A stretch of 64,000 bases of DNA, from NCBI GenBank assembly GCA_030817875.1, contig JAUSZU010000001.1:372001-436000 (forward strand), given 5' to 3'. The notes under the pieces were generated by a model, which was given only the letters and a program-made list of their open reading frames with translations, was not told the DNA's origin and did not search any database. Position numbers and translations under genes: made by a program. This DNA is from Flavobacterium sp. W4I14. GTDB lineage: Bacteria; Bacteroidota; Bacteroidia; Sphingobacteriales; Sphingobacteriaceae. This document shows, piece after piece, positions 54,413 through 62,949 of the stretch (positions within the stretch are counted from its first letter, which is position 1; each line of letters begins with the position of its first letter).

Positions 54413-54506
54413 ATTAACCACAGATAAAACGGATGAACACGGATGAAAGCCTGAGACTTGCAGTCGAATTACCAAAATCAGTGCTTATTCGTGTAAATCT
54501 GCGGCA
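54413..54506. repeat. CCACAGAT palindromic repeat, copy 2
   Basis: TTAACCACAGATAAAACGGA with GAACACGGAT and an inverted, diverged right arm (GTGTAAATCTGCGGC). It fills the gap between cydA and cydB. Confidence 0.7.
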
Positions 54507-54515
54507 AAAAAATAA

Positions 54516-55523
54516 ATGATGGAACAAGTTGTAATTACATTTTTATGCATGGCCATTTTGCTCTACTTTTTATTGGGTGGGGCCGATTTTGGTGCAGGGA
54601 TTATTGAACTGTTTACTTCAACGAAGAACAGGAGTAAAACGCGTAAAACCATGTATCAGGCCATTGGTCCGGTTTGGGAGGCTAATCACATGTGGTTAAT
54701 TATTGCCATCGTAATCCTTTTTGTAGGTTTCCCGCATATTTATACCACCATGTCGGTTTATCTGCATATTCCATTGGCGATTATGCTCATCGGAATTATT
54801 GCACGTGGCACCGCCTTTGTATTCCGCCACTATGATGCTGTTAAAGATGATATGCAGTGGTTTTATAACCGCATATTCAGGTATTCGAGTTTTGTAACTG
54901 CGTTGTTTCTTGGCATTATTGCAGGAAGCCTGATTTCAGGCCATATCGATACGCAGGCGAACGATTTTTATACCGCGTATATTTCTGGCTGGTTAAATTG
55001 GTTTTCTGTTGCTGTGGGCTTATTTACGGTCTCGCTATGTGGTTTTCTTGCTGCGATTTACCTTATAGGTGAAACAAAAGAAGCACATGATAAACGCCGT
55101 TTTATTAAAAAGGCCGAATTTATGAATGTGGCGGCCGTAGTTTTTGGTGCGATGGTATTTATTGCCGCACAGCGAGATGAAATTCCATTGATTGATTGGG
55201 TTTTTAAGAGCAATGTCGGTTTATCGGCCATTATTTTGGCCAGTTTATCTCTTGTGTTATTATGGTACCTGCTAATTAAAGGTAAAACAAAAATTTTACG
55301 CATTTTAGCTGGTTTCCAGGTGACAATGATTCTTTTGGCCATTAGTTATGCGCATTTTCCAAATTTTATTCGTTTAAAAAATGGTGATGCAATTTCACTT
55401 CTCGAAACTGCAGGGCCTGAAAAAACCATTTATAGTTTAGGTTTAGCACTTTTATTGGGGAGTGTATTGATTCTGCCTTTTTTGGGGTATCTGTTTTATA
55501 AGTTTCAGAAGAAAGAAGAATAG
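54516..55523 (+). CDS. cydB: Cytochrome bd-type quinol oxidase subunit II
   Basis: 335 residues, eight to nine helices. The start has LLGGADFGAGIIELFT and GPVWEANHMWLI, both typical of CydB, and FPHIYTTMSVYLHIPL. It pairs with CydA. A 106-nt gap filled by a repeat separates it from cydA, yet cotranscription is likely. No cydX-like gene is recognised within the short sequence after it. Confidence 0.96.
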   Translation: MMEQVVITFLCMAILLYFLLGGADFGAGIIELFTSTKNRSKTRKTMYQAIGPVWEANHMWLIIAIVILFVGFPHIYTTMSVYLHIPLAIMLIGIIARGTAFVFRHYDAVKDDMQWFYNRIFRYSSFVTALFLGIIAGSLISGHIDTQANDFYTAYISGWLNWFSVAVGLFTVSLCGFLAAIYLIGETKEAHDKRRFIKKAEFMNVAAVVFGAMVFIAAQRDEIPLIDWVFKSNVGLSAIILASLSLVLLWYLLIKGKTKILRILAGFQVTMILLAISYAHFPNFIRLKNGDAISLLETAGPEKTIYSLGLALLLGSVLILPFLGYLFYKFQKKEE

Positions 55524-55545
55524 GCATTTCTATCAATAAAAAGCA

Positions 55546-55653
55546 TCGTCATCTCGACTGAAACGCAGTGGAATGGAGAGATCTAGTTCGATAGGTTTGG
55601 CTTTGCTGAGCCTTCGGGTTCTCGACTTCGTTGCGCTAAGCTCGAAATGACGA
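55546..55653. repeat. TCGACTGAAGC-type palindromic repeat, copy 2
   Basis: TCGTCATCTCGACTGAAACG at the left and AGCTCGAAATGACGA at the right, with GGAGAGATCT inside. Related to 37401-37518. Confidence 0.7.
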
Positions 55654-55665
55654 TGCGTGTATAAC

Positions 55666-55697
55666 AAAAAAGAGCATCTGTTTCCAAATGCTCTTTT
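55666..55697 (-). terminator. Terminator downstream of the M28 peptidase gene
   Basis: Minus strand: AAAAGAGCAT, an ~10-nt loop, ATGCTCTTTTTT. Confidence 0.85.
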
Positions 55698-55720
55698 GTA
55701 AAACGGTTCAAAATCTTTAC

Positions 55721-57268
55721 TTACAACCCGCCTTTCCTATTCGATTTAGTCTGTACCGGCCAGGTTGCTGGTTTTCCGGTGCGTTCGTTTACAGGTAAAT
55801 CGGTCGCTTTTTCGGTTGAGGTTTTCTCCGGATCTTCACAGGCCATATAAACCATAATGGCCGCTAAAATTACATTGCTTCTAATCTCGTCGAAAACCAA
55901 CTTATCGTAACTGTCGCGGTTGGTGTGCCAGGTGTATGTGCCATAATCCCAGCTGGTAGAACTTAGCGAATAACCTAATGCTCCGGCAGCAACAAAAGAA
56001 GCAAAATCAGAACCTCCTGCGCCGGGCGAGCCAGGGAAATTGGTTTTGATCTGATTTTTAATGGTATCAGGTACTGCAGCCAGCCAACGGGTAATATAAT
56101 CTTTTGATTTAGCAAAGCCTTGTCCGCCAATATTCACCACTCGGCCTGTACCGTTATCCTGGTTAAACAAAGCCTGAAGATTGCTTACAATTTCCGGGTG
56201 ATCTTCTACAAAAGCCCTTGAGCCATTTAAGCCCTGCTCTTCACTTCCCCAATGGCCAACCAAAATGGTACGTTTAGGGTTAGGATAGATTTTTTTTAGA
56301 ATGCGCATGGCTTCCATCATTAAAATGGTACCCGAACCATTATCGGTAGCGCCGCTTGCGCCATCCCACGAATCGAAATGTGCCGATAGCATCACGTATT
56401 CATTTGGTTTCTGTGTGCCTTTAATTTCGGCTATGGTATTAAAAGTAGGTACAGTACCTAATTTTTTAGATTCTGCCTCAATTTTAAGCCTAGGTCTATC
56501 TCCATTTAGCGCTAAACGGTAAATCAAGCCGTAATCTTCAACGGATAAATCTAAAGTTGGGACCTTTTTAGTATTTGCACCAAAAATTTTATCTACACCA
56601 AAACCTTGCGACCAGTTATTGATCACTACCGCCACTGCACCTGCATTTTCTATGGCTACAGGAAGTGTTTTTGCTGTTAAACCCGTTTTGGCTATACTGG
56701 CTGTCCACGCTTTAGCGGCATCAGCTTTTTCTTTTTTAAATTTCTCGAACAAATCTTTGGTGGCAAATTCTTCCCAGTTTTTTTCCGGCCGGCCGGATAG
56801 TTGATTCATCGAAATCAATACGATTTTACCTTTTACATTTGGTAACCATTTTTGAAAAGATACCGAATCTGTAATTTGCGGAAGAATAATTGCTTCTGCA
56901 TTGATGGTTTTACCGTTTGTAGATGGGCTCCAAGCCAATTGTGTACCTTCTAAGGTTCTCACCCGCGGACTTATTAAATCAATGTGCGTAATACCTCTTT
57001 CCCAGCCAGCCCATTCGCCCCATTTTTCATTTTTTGCAGAGATCCCCCAATCGCTATATTTTTTTACGGCCCAATCATTGGCTTGTTTCATTTGTGGGGA
57101 ACCAACTAAACGTGGCCCTACAACATCTAAAAGCTCGTGAGCGAGTTTCTCCAATTGAGTGTTTTCGTTCACTTCTTTAACAATATTGTCGATTATTTTT
57201 TTGTCTTGCGCGAATATGCAGGTTGAAGTGCACAACAATAGCGCAGAGAAGAGTATTCTTTTATTCAT
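55721..57268 (-). CDS. Secreted M28-family metallopeptidase (carboxypeptidase Q-like)
   Basis: 515 residues with a signal peptide (cleaved after CIFA, residue 20), an inserted PA-like domain (about 120-265) and the M28 zinc-peptidase core. Ligands: His297 (SAHFDSW), Asp309 (GATDNGSG), Glu343/344 (GSEEQG), Asp371 (QDNGTG) and a late His in TWHTNRD. It is likely a periplasmic or surface aminopeptidase/dipeptidase. Length and motifs are complete. Confidence 0.92.
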   Translation of the reverse strand: MNKRILFSALLLCTSTCIFAQDKKIIDNIVKEVNENTQLEKLAHELLDVVGPRLVGSPQMKQANDWAVKKYSDWGISAKNEKWGEWAGWERGITHIDLISPRVRTLEGTQLAWSPSTNGKTINAEAIILPQITDSVSFQKWLPNVKGKIVLISMNQLSGRPEKNWEEFATKDLFEKFKKEKADAAKAWTASIAKTGLTAKTLPVAIENAGAVAVVINNWSQGFGVDKIFGANTKKVPTLDLSVEDYGLIYRLALNGDRPRLKIEAESKKLGTVPTFNTIAEIKGTQKPNEYVMLSAHFDSWDGASGATDNGSGTILMMEAMRILKKIYPNPKRTILVGHWGSEEQGLNGSRAFVEDHPEIVSNLQALFNQDNGTGRVVNIGGQGFAKSKDYITRWLAAVPDTIKNQIKTNFPGSPGAGGSDFASFVAAGALGYSLSSTSWDYGTYTWHTNRDSYDKLVFDEIRSNVILAAIMVYMACEDPEKTSTEKATDLPVNERTGKPATWPVQTKSNRKGGL

Positions 57269-57609
57269 AATTAGTTAGGGTTGATTATTTGATAAGCTAA
57301 TTTATGAAATAAGGTGTAGGGTTGAAGGATGTTAATGGAAATGTTGCAGTAAAAAGTATCGTCATCCGATAGCTATCGGATGCGAGGCGATTTTCATCGC
57401 CGTGGCAATCTCACATGTTGAATCCTTTAATGATTCACTAAGCTGAAAAGTCAGATGGTAACATCTGACTTCACTATAAAGGCATAGGCTGAGGATATAT
57501 AGTTTGGGGTAGGGATATTGAGGTTGGTGAGCCATTAACCTTTAAAGAGGAATTTCTTAATTATATTAATATATCGCCTATATTCCATACTTTAAGCAAA
57601 TTTTTATAA
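57269..57609. other. Intergenic region upstream of the 57.6-kb hypothetical gene
   Basis: 341 nt. It holds a perfect 14-bp palindrome CCGATAGCTATCGG (about 57366-57379), the 20-bp palindrome copy 2 (57450-57469), and an AT-rich promoter-like stretch before 57610. No gene is seen. Confidence 0.6.
57450..57469. repeat. 20-bp palindromic repeat, copy 2
   Basis: Identical to 32443-32462. Confidence 0.85.
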
Positions 57610-58125
57610 ATGATGAAAAAAACGGTCTCTTTACTGTTGATGCTCCTACTTGGACAATTTTCCTTCTCTCAACAAAATGTTATTGCAAATGCCAAGCGTA
57701 CAGCACAATTGATGATAGATAATTATCTAAAAAAAGATTATGAAAGCTATATTAATTTTTTATACCCTACAGAAATTAAATATAGAGGTGGTAAAGAAAA
57801 GTTTGTTGAGTTACTAAAATCTAACGATGAGCATAGTAAACTTATTAATATAAAAACGGTTAGTCAAAAAATAATAGGTATCTCAAAAGCTTATCATGCG
57901 GGAAAAGAACTTCATTGTGCTATTTCTGTGGAAAATAAGAGCAGTGGCGACGAGGGCTTAATGATTTTAAGGACAACATTACTTGCCATCAGTACTGATC
58001 AAGGCAAAACCTGGAAATTTATCACCACCGGAGATAAAACCCCTACTCAGGTGCATAAAATGGTGCCAAAATTTAATGAAGATCTGATGTGGGATGCAGG
58101 TTCTTTTAATATAGTGAAGAAATAG
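57610..58125 (+). CDS. Exported hypothetical protein
   Basis: 171 residues with a clear signal peptide (cleaved near QFSFS-QQ). The mature part (ANAKRTAQLMIDNYLKKDYE, SYINFLYPTEIKYRGGKEKF, DQGKTWKFITTGD) has the alternating helix/strand look of an NTF2/SnoaL-like fold, but I recognise no defined family. It is single and flanked by palindromic repeats. Function unknown. Confidence 0.7.
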   Translation: MMKKTVSLLLMLLLGQFSFSQQNVIANAKRTAQLMIDNYLKKDYESYINFLYPTEIKYRGGKEKFVELLKSNDEHSKLINIKTVSQKIIGISKAYHAGKELHCAISVENKSSGDEGLMILRTTLLAISTDQGKTWKFITTGDKTPTQVHKMVPKFNEDLMWDAGSFNIVKK

Positions 58126-58152
58126 CATAAAAACTGTTGACTAAACTAAAAG

Positions 58153-58172
58153 GTCAGATGGTAACATCTGAC
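58153..58172. repeat. 20-bp palindromic repeat, copy 3
   Basis: Identical to 32443-32462 and 57450-57469; it lies 27 nt after the stop of the hypothetical gene. Confidence 0.85.
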
Positions 58173-58222
58173 TTCACGATGTTAACTTCTTCATGCCTTC
58201 AGTGCTTCCGTGGCAAACAACC

Positions 58223-58687
58223 CTAAAAACTACTCTTCTGAATCTTATCGTGAAATGGCAAATACTCAGCTAATGCTGCAGAGCCGTACCAATTGTATAA
58301 TTCTGGTTCCAATAATTTAGCTTTTATTGCTGGATCGCTTTCCAGTAGTTGTTTTGCCTCTTCGATCGATTTTGTATTTAAAACGAAAATGCCGCGGTAA
58401 TTTTTATCATTTTTACCCATCGGGCCAGCAACTACGAGTTTATGTGCTTCGACCATTTTGCCCATGTTCGCCATATGCCCGGCAAATAAACTATCTGTTT
58501 TGGCTTTGGTTTCTGTGGTGTTTGTACCCGATTTCAGCATAACCAGAACATACATTTTCATGCCATAGTTGTCGGCACCAAGCTTTTTAGCTAAGGCTTC
58601 ATCGTACGGGGCTTTGGCTTTTTTCTCCTGCGCTTGTATAGCGATCGTAACGGTGATCAGGGAGATTAATAGGAATAACTTTTTCAT
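58223..58687 (-). CDS. Exported YciI-like protein
   Basis: 154 residues: a signal peptide (cleaved after AIQA, about residue 19), then a ferredoxin-like YciI domain (MKMYVLVMLKSGTN, DSLFAGHMANMGKMVEAHKL, VVAGPMGKNDKNYRGIFVLN and IEEAKQLLESDPAIKAKLLE). The histidine/aspartate pair typical of YciI is partly visible (AGHMANM; ESDPA). Export of a YciI domain is common in this phylum. Role unknown. Confidence 0.82.
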   Translation of the reverse strand: MKKLFLLISLITVTIAIQAQEKKAKAPYDEALAKKLGADNYGMKMYVLVMLKSGTNTTETKAKTDSLFAGHMANMGKMVEAHKLVVAGPMGKNDKNYRGIFVLNTKSIEEAKQLLESDPAIKAKLLEPELYNWYGSAALAEYLPFHDKIQKSSF

Positions 58688-58829
58688 TTTAGTTTATGGT
58701 TTGGTTAGTTTAAAAATAAGAAAAATTACCGTTATTTATTCCCCTCCTTTAGAGGGGTGCCCGAAGGGTGGGGTGGTTATAGCACTCACTGGGAAAATCC
58801 CTCAAAAGAACCACTGGCCCATGTTAACT

Positions 58830-58920
58830 AAACCTGATTGAAGTGAAAAGCCCGCAGTGTAGCGAGGACTTGAAACGAAAAGCAGGACTGAATTCACCGA
58901 TTTATTCAAGCCCTGCTTTT
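58830..58920 (-). repeat. Dispersed ~93-nt repeat, copy 3 (inverted)
   Basis: Reverse complement carries CCTGCTTTTCGTTTCAAG, TCCTCGCTACACTGCGGGC and TTCAATCAGGTT, colinear with copies 1 and 2. It lies between the YciI-like gene and the end of accD; the same gap has a CCCCTCC/GAGGGG hairpin at about 58741-58757. Confidence 0.75.
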
Positions 58921-58985
58921 CTAAATATTATGATTTTCTTGGTACGTAGACCAATGCACTAATGGCTAATGAACTATTGAACCAA

Positions 58986-59831
58986 CTAGTTGTTCATCAT
59001 TTTAATAAAAGCGCCCAATTTAGCTTTCATGGCTCTTCTATCGACAATGAAATCGAGGAAACCGTGTTCAAGAACGAATTCTGAAGTTTGGAAACCTTTC
59101 GGTAAATCTTTTTTAATGGTTTCTTTAATTACCCGCGGACCAGCAAAGCCGATCAGTGCGCCTGGTTCTGCAATATTAATATCGCCTAACATGGCGTATG
59201 ATGCAGTTACACCTCCGGTAGTTGGATCGGTTAATAAAGAGATATATGGAACTTTAGCCTGACCTAACAAGGCGAGTTTGGCTGATGTTTTGGCCATTTG
59301 CATTAATGAAAATGCAGCTTCCATCATACGTGCACCGCCTGATTTTGAGATCATCAGGAACGGAACTTTATGTTTAATGCTGTAATCGATCGATCTTGCA
59401 ATTTTTTCGCCCACAACTGAACCCATCGAACCGCCGATAAAAGCAAAATCCATACAGGCAATTACGAGGTCTTGTCCTTCGATTTTACCAACACCGGCAC
59501 GGATAGCGTCTTTTAAGCCTGTTTTAGCCTGGCTTTCTTTAATTCTATCGGTGTAAGGTTTGTTATCGTTAAAATTTAAAGGATCGCCTGATGTTAAGTT
59601 AGGAAACAGTTCTTTAAACTCGTTATTATCAAATAAAACCTCGAAATATTCTTTTGAGCCTACTCTCAGATGGTAATCGCAGTAATGACAAACGTATTTG
59701 TTTTCCTGAAGTTCTGCCTGATGTAGCGGTTTTTTACAATTTGGACATTTATTCCACAAACCATCTGGTGCTTCTTTTTTCTCTTCTGTTGTGGTGATGA
59801 TACCTTTTTTTTCTCTCTTAAACCAAGCCAT
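58986..59831 (-). CDS. accD: Acetyl-CoA carboxylase carboxyltransferase subunit beta
   Basis: 281 residues from the ATG at 59831 ([10 protein letters not shown]); a longer frame would add nine unlikely residues. The zinc ribbon is CPNC...CHYC (near residues 30-55). The carboxyltransferase domain follows with [55 protein letters not shown] and [12 protein letters not shown]. It transfers CO2 from biotin to acetyl-CoA to make malonyl-CoA, which is also the extender unit of the PKS module. Complete. Confidence 0.96.
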   Translation of the reverse strand: MAWFKREKKGIITTTEEKKEAPDGLWNKCPNCKKPLHQAELQENKYVCHYCDYHLRVGSKEYFEVLFDNNEFKELFPNLTSGDPLNFNDNKPYTDRIKESQAKTGLKDAIRAGVGKIEGQDLVIACMDFAFIGGSMGSVVGEKIARSIDYSIKHKVPFLMISKSGGARMMEAAFSLMQMAKTSAKLALLGQAKVPYISLLTDPTTGGVTASYAMLGDINIAEPGALIGFAGPRVIKETIKKDLPKGFQTSEFVLEHGFLDFIVDRRAMKAKLGAFIKMMNN

Positions 59832-60198
59832 ATAATTTTTTGAAGAATTGGATTGCAAAGAAACGAAAAATAAAATTAAGATAAAGAATTACCAATGATC
59901 AAATCGCAATGACCAATAATGAAATCACAATTATAAAATTCGCATAGCGGAACATTAATTATTGACATTTGATATTATATGCTGGCATTTGATCATTGTA
60001 CATTGGTTTTTGGTGATTCGGTAAAATTGATCATTGTGAATTTATTATTTCTAAAGGTGTGTCTTTTTTACACTAAGGATAATGTGTTTTTTACACTAAA
60101 TAGGCCTTATTTTGCTGTTAGGCAAATAATTCTGTTGTTAGAAAAGCTTGGAATGTTATTTTTTTTTATAACTTCGGACTTAATAAAATTAACAAGAA
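59832..60198. other. Divergent intergenic region accD-fba
   Basis: 367 nt, very AT-rich, containing start sites for both flanking genes. A -7-like TAACTTCG (60169-60176) precedes the aldolase gene. No small gene is supported. Confidence 0.5.
60169..60176 (+). promoter_or_regulatory. -7-like element of the aldolase gene
   Basis: TAACTTCG, one base from TAnnTTTG, 22 nt before the ATG. It shows that the TAnnTTCG variant occurs outside the polysaccharide island, without the GGCTATW box. Confidence 0.4.
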
Positions 60199-61278
60199 AT
60201 GAGTTTAAAAGGCTACAAAGGCGTAATTTACGGAGATGCCGTTCAAGAATTGTTTGAGCAGGCTAAAAAACATCAGTTTGCTTTACCAGCAGTTAACGTA
60301 ACCGGTACAAATACGGTTAATGCGGTATTGGAAACTGCTAAGGCAGTAAATTCGCCTGTTATGATTCAACTATCTAATGGAGGCGCACAGTTTTATGCAG
60401 GCAAATCTTTAGATAATGAGAAATTGCAAGCATGTATTTTAGGTGCTGTATCGGCAGCTAAACATGTACATTTATTGGCAGAGCATTATGGTGTTGCCGT
60501 GGTTTTACATACCGACCACGCCGCTAAAAAATTATTGCCTTGGATTGATGGACTTTTAGACCACGGTGAAAAATTCTTCGCTGAAACTGGAAAACCTTTG
60601 TTTTCATCACACATGTTGGATTTATCGGAAGAGTCGATTGAAGAAAACATGGAAATTTCTGCTAAATACTTAGCACGCATGGCTAAAATGAACATGACTA
60701 TCGAAATCGAACTTGGTGTTACAGGTGGTGAAGAAGATGGTGTTGACAATAGCGATGTAGATAGCTCTAAATTATATACTCAGCCTAGCGAAGTGGCTTA
60801 TGCTTACGAAGAATTAAGTAAAGTTTCTCCTCGTTTTACAGTTGCTGCTGCTTTTGGAAATGTACACGGTGTTTATAAACCGGGTAACGTAAAATTGCAA
60901 CCGGTAATTTTAAAAAATTCTCAGGATTTTATCAAAGAAAAATTCAGCTTAACTGCAGAGAAACCAATCAACTTCGTATTCCACGGTGGTTCTGGTTCTA
61001 CTCAGGAAGAAATCAGAGAAGCAATTTCTTATGGTGCAATTAAAATGAATATCGATACTGATATGCAGTGGGCATTTTGGGAAGGTATTTTAGAATATTA
61101 CAAAAAGAATGAAGCTTATCTTCAAGGTCAGATTGGTAATCCTGATGGCGATGATAAACCAAATAAAAAATATTACGATCCACGCGTTTGGTTACGTAAA
61201 GGTGAAGAAACTTTTGTGAAACGTTTAACTACTGCTTTCGAAGATCTAAACTGTATCAACGTTAATGATAAGCTATAA
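60199..61278 (+). CDS. fbaA: Class II fructose-bisphosphate aldolase
   Basis: 359 residues of the zinc-dependent aldolase family: LPAVNVTGTNTVNAVLE, VVLHTDHAAKK (zinc His and catalytic Asp), IEIELGVTGGEEDGVDN, AAFGNVHGVYKPGN and NFVFHGGSGSTQEEIREAI. It splits fructose 1,6-bisphosphate into two triose phosphates. Length and motifs match the E. coli FbaA branch. A terminator follows. Confidence 0.96.
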   Translation: MSLKGYKGVIYGDAVQELFEQAKKHQFALPAVNVTGTNTVNAVLETAKAVNSPVMIQLSNGGAQFYAGKSLDNEKLQACILGAVSAAKHVHLLAEHYGVAVVLHTDHAAKKLLPWIDGLLDHGEKFFAETGKPLFSSHMLDLSEESIEENMEISAKYLARMAKMNMTIEIELGVTGGEEDGVDNSDVDSSKLYTQPSEVAYAYEELSKVSPRFTVAAAFGNVHGVYKPGNVKLQPVILKNSQDFIKEKFSLTAEKPINFVFHGGSGSTQEEIREAISYGAIKMNIDTDMQWAFWEGILEYYKKNEAYLQGQIGNPDGDDKPNKKYYDPRVWLRKGEETFVKRLTTAFEDLNCINVNDKL

Positions 61279-61345
61279 TTTTTGATTATTTTTAATGATT
61301 GAAAGTCTATTCAGTCATTCAAAAAATCAATCATTCAATAATTAC

Positions 61346-61383
61346 AAAAGCGCCATGGGTTTAAAAACTAATGGCGCTTTTGT
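61346..61383 (+). terminator. Terminator after the aldolase gene
   Basis: AAAAGCGCCAT, a ~14-nt loop, ATGGCGCTTTT. It overlaps only the unlikely upstream extension of the next frame, supporting the start at 61419. Confidence 0.85.
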
Positions 61384-61418
61384 TTGTTTTATGGTTATAT
61401 TTAAGCAAACAAATTGTA

Positions 61419-61925
61419 ATGGCAAAATCTAAGAACGATACCAAAAGAAATAATTTTTTCGAGAAATTTGCCAACGCGGCAACCAAATTTACGGGGAGCT
61501 CTGCTGCATTTATATCGGCAACGGCAATCGTAGTAATTTGGGCCGTTACAGGCCCACTTTTCGATTATTCTGAAACCTGGCAATTGGTGATTAACACAGG
61601 TACAACGATTATCACTTTTTTGATGGTTTTTTTGATCCAGAAAGCACAGAATAAAGATGGCAAGGCCATTCAGTTAAAATTAAATGAATTGATTGCTGCG
61701 CAGCAAGGTGCAAGCAACCGGATGGTTGATATAGAAGATTTGAGTGAAAAAGAACTGGATCAGTTACATAAATTTTACGTTACGATTGCCACACTTGCCA
61801 AAAAAGAGGCCGATATTCATTGTTCGCATTCAATTGATGTTGCTGAGGCATTAAATGAATCGAAATTAAAATCGAATAAACACTTTAAACACCACGATAA
61901 TGAGTCTGCACGTTCAAAAAGTTAA
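61419..61925 (+). CDS. Low-affinity iron permease family protein
   Basis: 168 residues from the ATG at 61419. Two membrane helices lie in the first half (FISATAIVVIWAVTGPLF and TTIITFLMVFLIQKAQN), followed by DGKAIQLKLNELIAAQQGA and a cytoplasmic helical tail. The pattern matches the short bacterial low-affinity iron permease family named after Fet4; transport by the bacterial members is not well proven. It overlaps the next gene by 26 bases. Confidence 0.85.
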   Translation: MAKSKNDTKRNNFFEKFANAATKFTGSSAAFISATAIVVIWAVTGPLFDYSETWQLVINTGTTIITFLMVFLIQKAQNKDGKAIQLKLNELIAAQQGASNRMVDIEDLSEKELDQLHKFYVTIATLAKKEADIHCSHSIDVAEALNESKLKSNKHFKHHDNESARSKS

Positions 61926-62322
61926 TCATCCCGAAGATTTAGATAAAGTATTTGCGATCCGTAAGATTGTATTTGTAGACGAACAGAATTGCCCGCCAGA
62001 ATTGGAATGGGAGCATGAAGATGAATCTGTACATTTTCTGGCAACAAATAACGGCCAGCCCTGCGGTGCCTGCAGGTGGCGTAAAACGGATAATGGTTAT
62101 AAGCTGGAACGTTTCGCAGTATTAAAAGATTTTAGAGGGCAGGGTGTAGGCCGTGCGCTAATTGCCGAGGCTTTATCTGATCTGCCAGAAGATGCGCATT
62201 ATATTTACCTGAATTCGCAGTTAGATGCCATGAGTTTGTATGCTAAATTTGGTTTTGTAGCAGAGGGAGAGCAATTTGAGGAGGCTGGAATACAGCATTT
62301 TAAAATGGTGAAGAAAGTTTAG
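61900..62322 (+). CDS. GNAT-family N-acetyltransferase
   Basis: 140 residues: VFAIRKIVFVDEQNCPPELE, CRWRKTDNGYKLERFAVLKD, acetyl-CoA loop FRGQGVGRALIAEAL and YLNSQLDAMSLYAKFGF. This matches small ElaA/YjcF-like GNAT enzymes. Substrate unknown. Translationally coupled to the permease-like gene by a 26-base overlap. Confidence 0.88.
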   Translation: MSLHVQKVNHPEDLDKVFAIRKIVFVDEQNCPPELEWEHEDESVHFLATNNGQPCGACRWRKTDNGYKLERFAVLKDFRGQGVGRALIAEALSDLPEDAHYIYLNSQLDAMSLYAKFGFVAEGEQFEEAGIQHFKMVKKV

Positions 62323-62371
62323 GGATAATTTGCCGCAGAGACACGGAAAGTACAGCATATTCAACGAAAAA

Positions 62372-62468
62372 TCGTCATTGCGAGTATGAAGCAATTTTAA
62401 AGTGATCGCTGGATTTGATTATTTACCCACCCATAGTAGTAGGATTGCTTCGTATCTCGCAATGACGA
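62372..62468 (+). repeat. Palindromic flank repeat, left copy
   Basis: 97 nt, TCGTCATTGCGAG at the left end and CTCGCAATGACGA at the right, with inner arms GAAGCAAT and ATTGCTTC. Same orientation and inner sequence (CCCACCCATAGT, GTAGGATTGCTTCGTA) as the right copy at 62828-62933. Confidence 0.9.
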
Positions 62469-62499
62469 CCTAACGATTACCAATACCAACTAAAATATA

Positions 62500-62793
62500 A
62501 TGGAAAGAGGAGGATGCGTTTATATCATGGCAAATTCTTTTAATACTGTTTTTTATACTGGAGTAACTTCAGATTTACAGGGCAGGGTTTGGCAACATAA
62601 AAACAGCGAATTTCCAAAAAGTTTTACTTCAAGGTATAAATGCTATAAACTGGTTTACTACTCATTCTTTCCAAATATCGAAGAAGCCATTGATGAAGAA
62701 AAGAGAATTAAAGGTGGAAGCCGCCAACAGAAAATAGATTTGATTGAATCTATAAACCCAAATTGGAAAGACCTATATGACGAGTTGGATTAA
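62500..62793 (+). CDS. GIY-YIG-domain nuclease-like protein
   Basis: 97 residues, a single GIY-YIG domain: CVYIMANSFNTVFYTGVTSD (the VYI/YTG pair), RVWQHKN (arginine), SFTSRYKCYKLVYYSFF, EEAIDEEKRIKGG (catalytic glutamate region) and INPNWKDLYD. It is of the short stand-alone type (YhbQ/UPF0213-like), which is widespread in Bacteroidota. The gene sits 31 nt after one palindromic repeat and 34 nt before another copy in the same orientation, so it may belong to the repeat unit itself. Confidence 0.88.
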   Translation: MERGGCVYIMANSFNTVFYTGVTSDLQGRVWQHKNSEFPKSFTSRYKCYKLVYYSFFPNIEEAIDEEKRIKGGSRQQKIDLIESINPNWKDLYDELD

Positions 62794-62827
62794 TCAACAC
62801 TTTGCTTCGAAGTACTGGGCAGCAGAT

Positions 62828-62933
62828 TCGTCATTGCAAGGTACGAAGCAATCTTAAAGCGATCGCTAGGCATGGGCTAATCTGGTTTATCCCACCCATA
62901 GTTGTAGGATTGCTTCGTACCTCGCAATGACGA
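62828..62933 (+). repeat. Palindromic flank repeat, right copy
   Basis: 106 nt with ends TCGTCATTGCAAGG and CCTCGCAATGACGA. Direct copy of 62372-62468 with a few substitutions and about nine extra central bases. It ends 16 nt before the HMG-CoA lyase stop. Confidence 0.9.
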
Positions 62934-62949
62934 TCACTCACAAGCAAAT

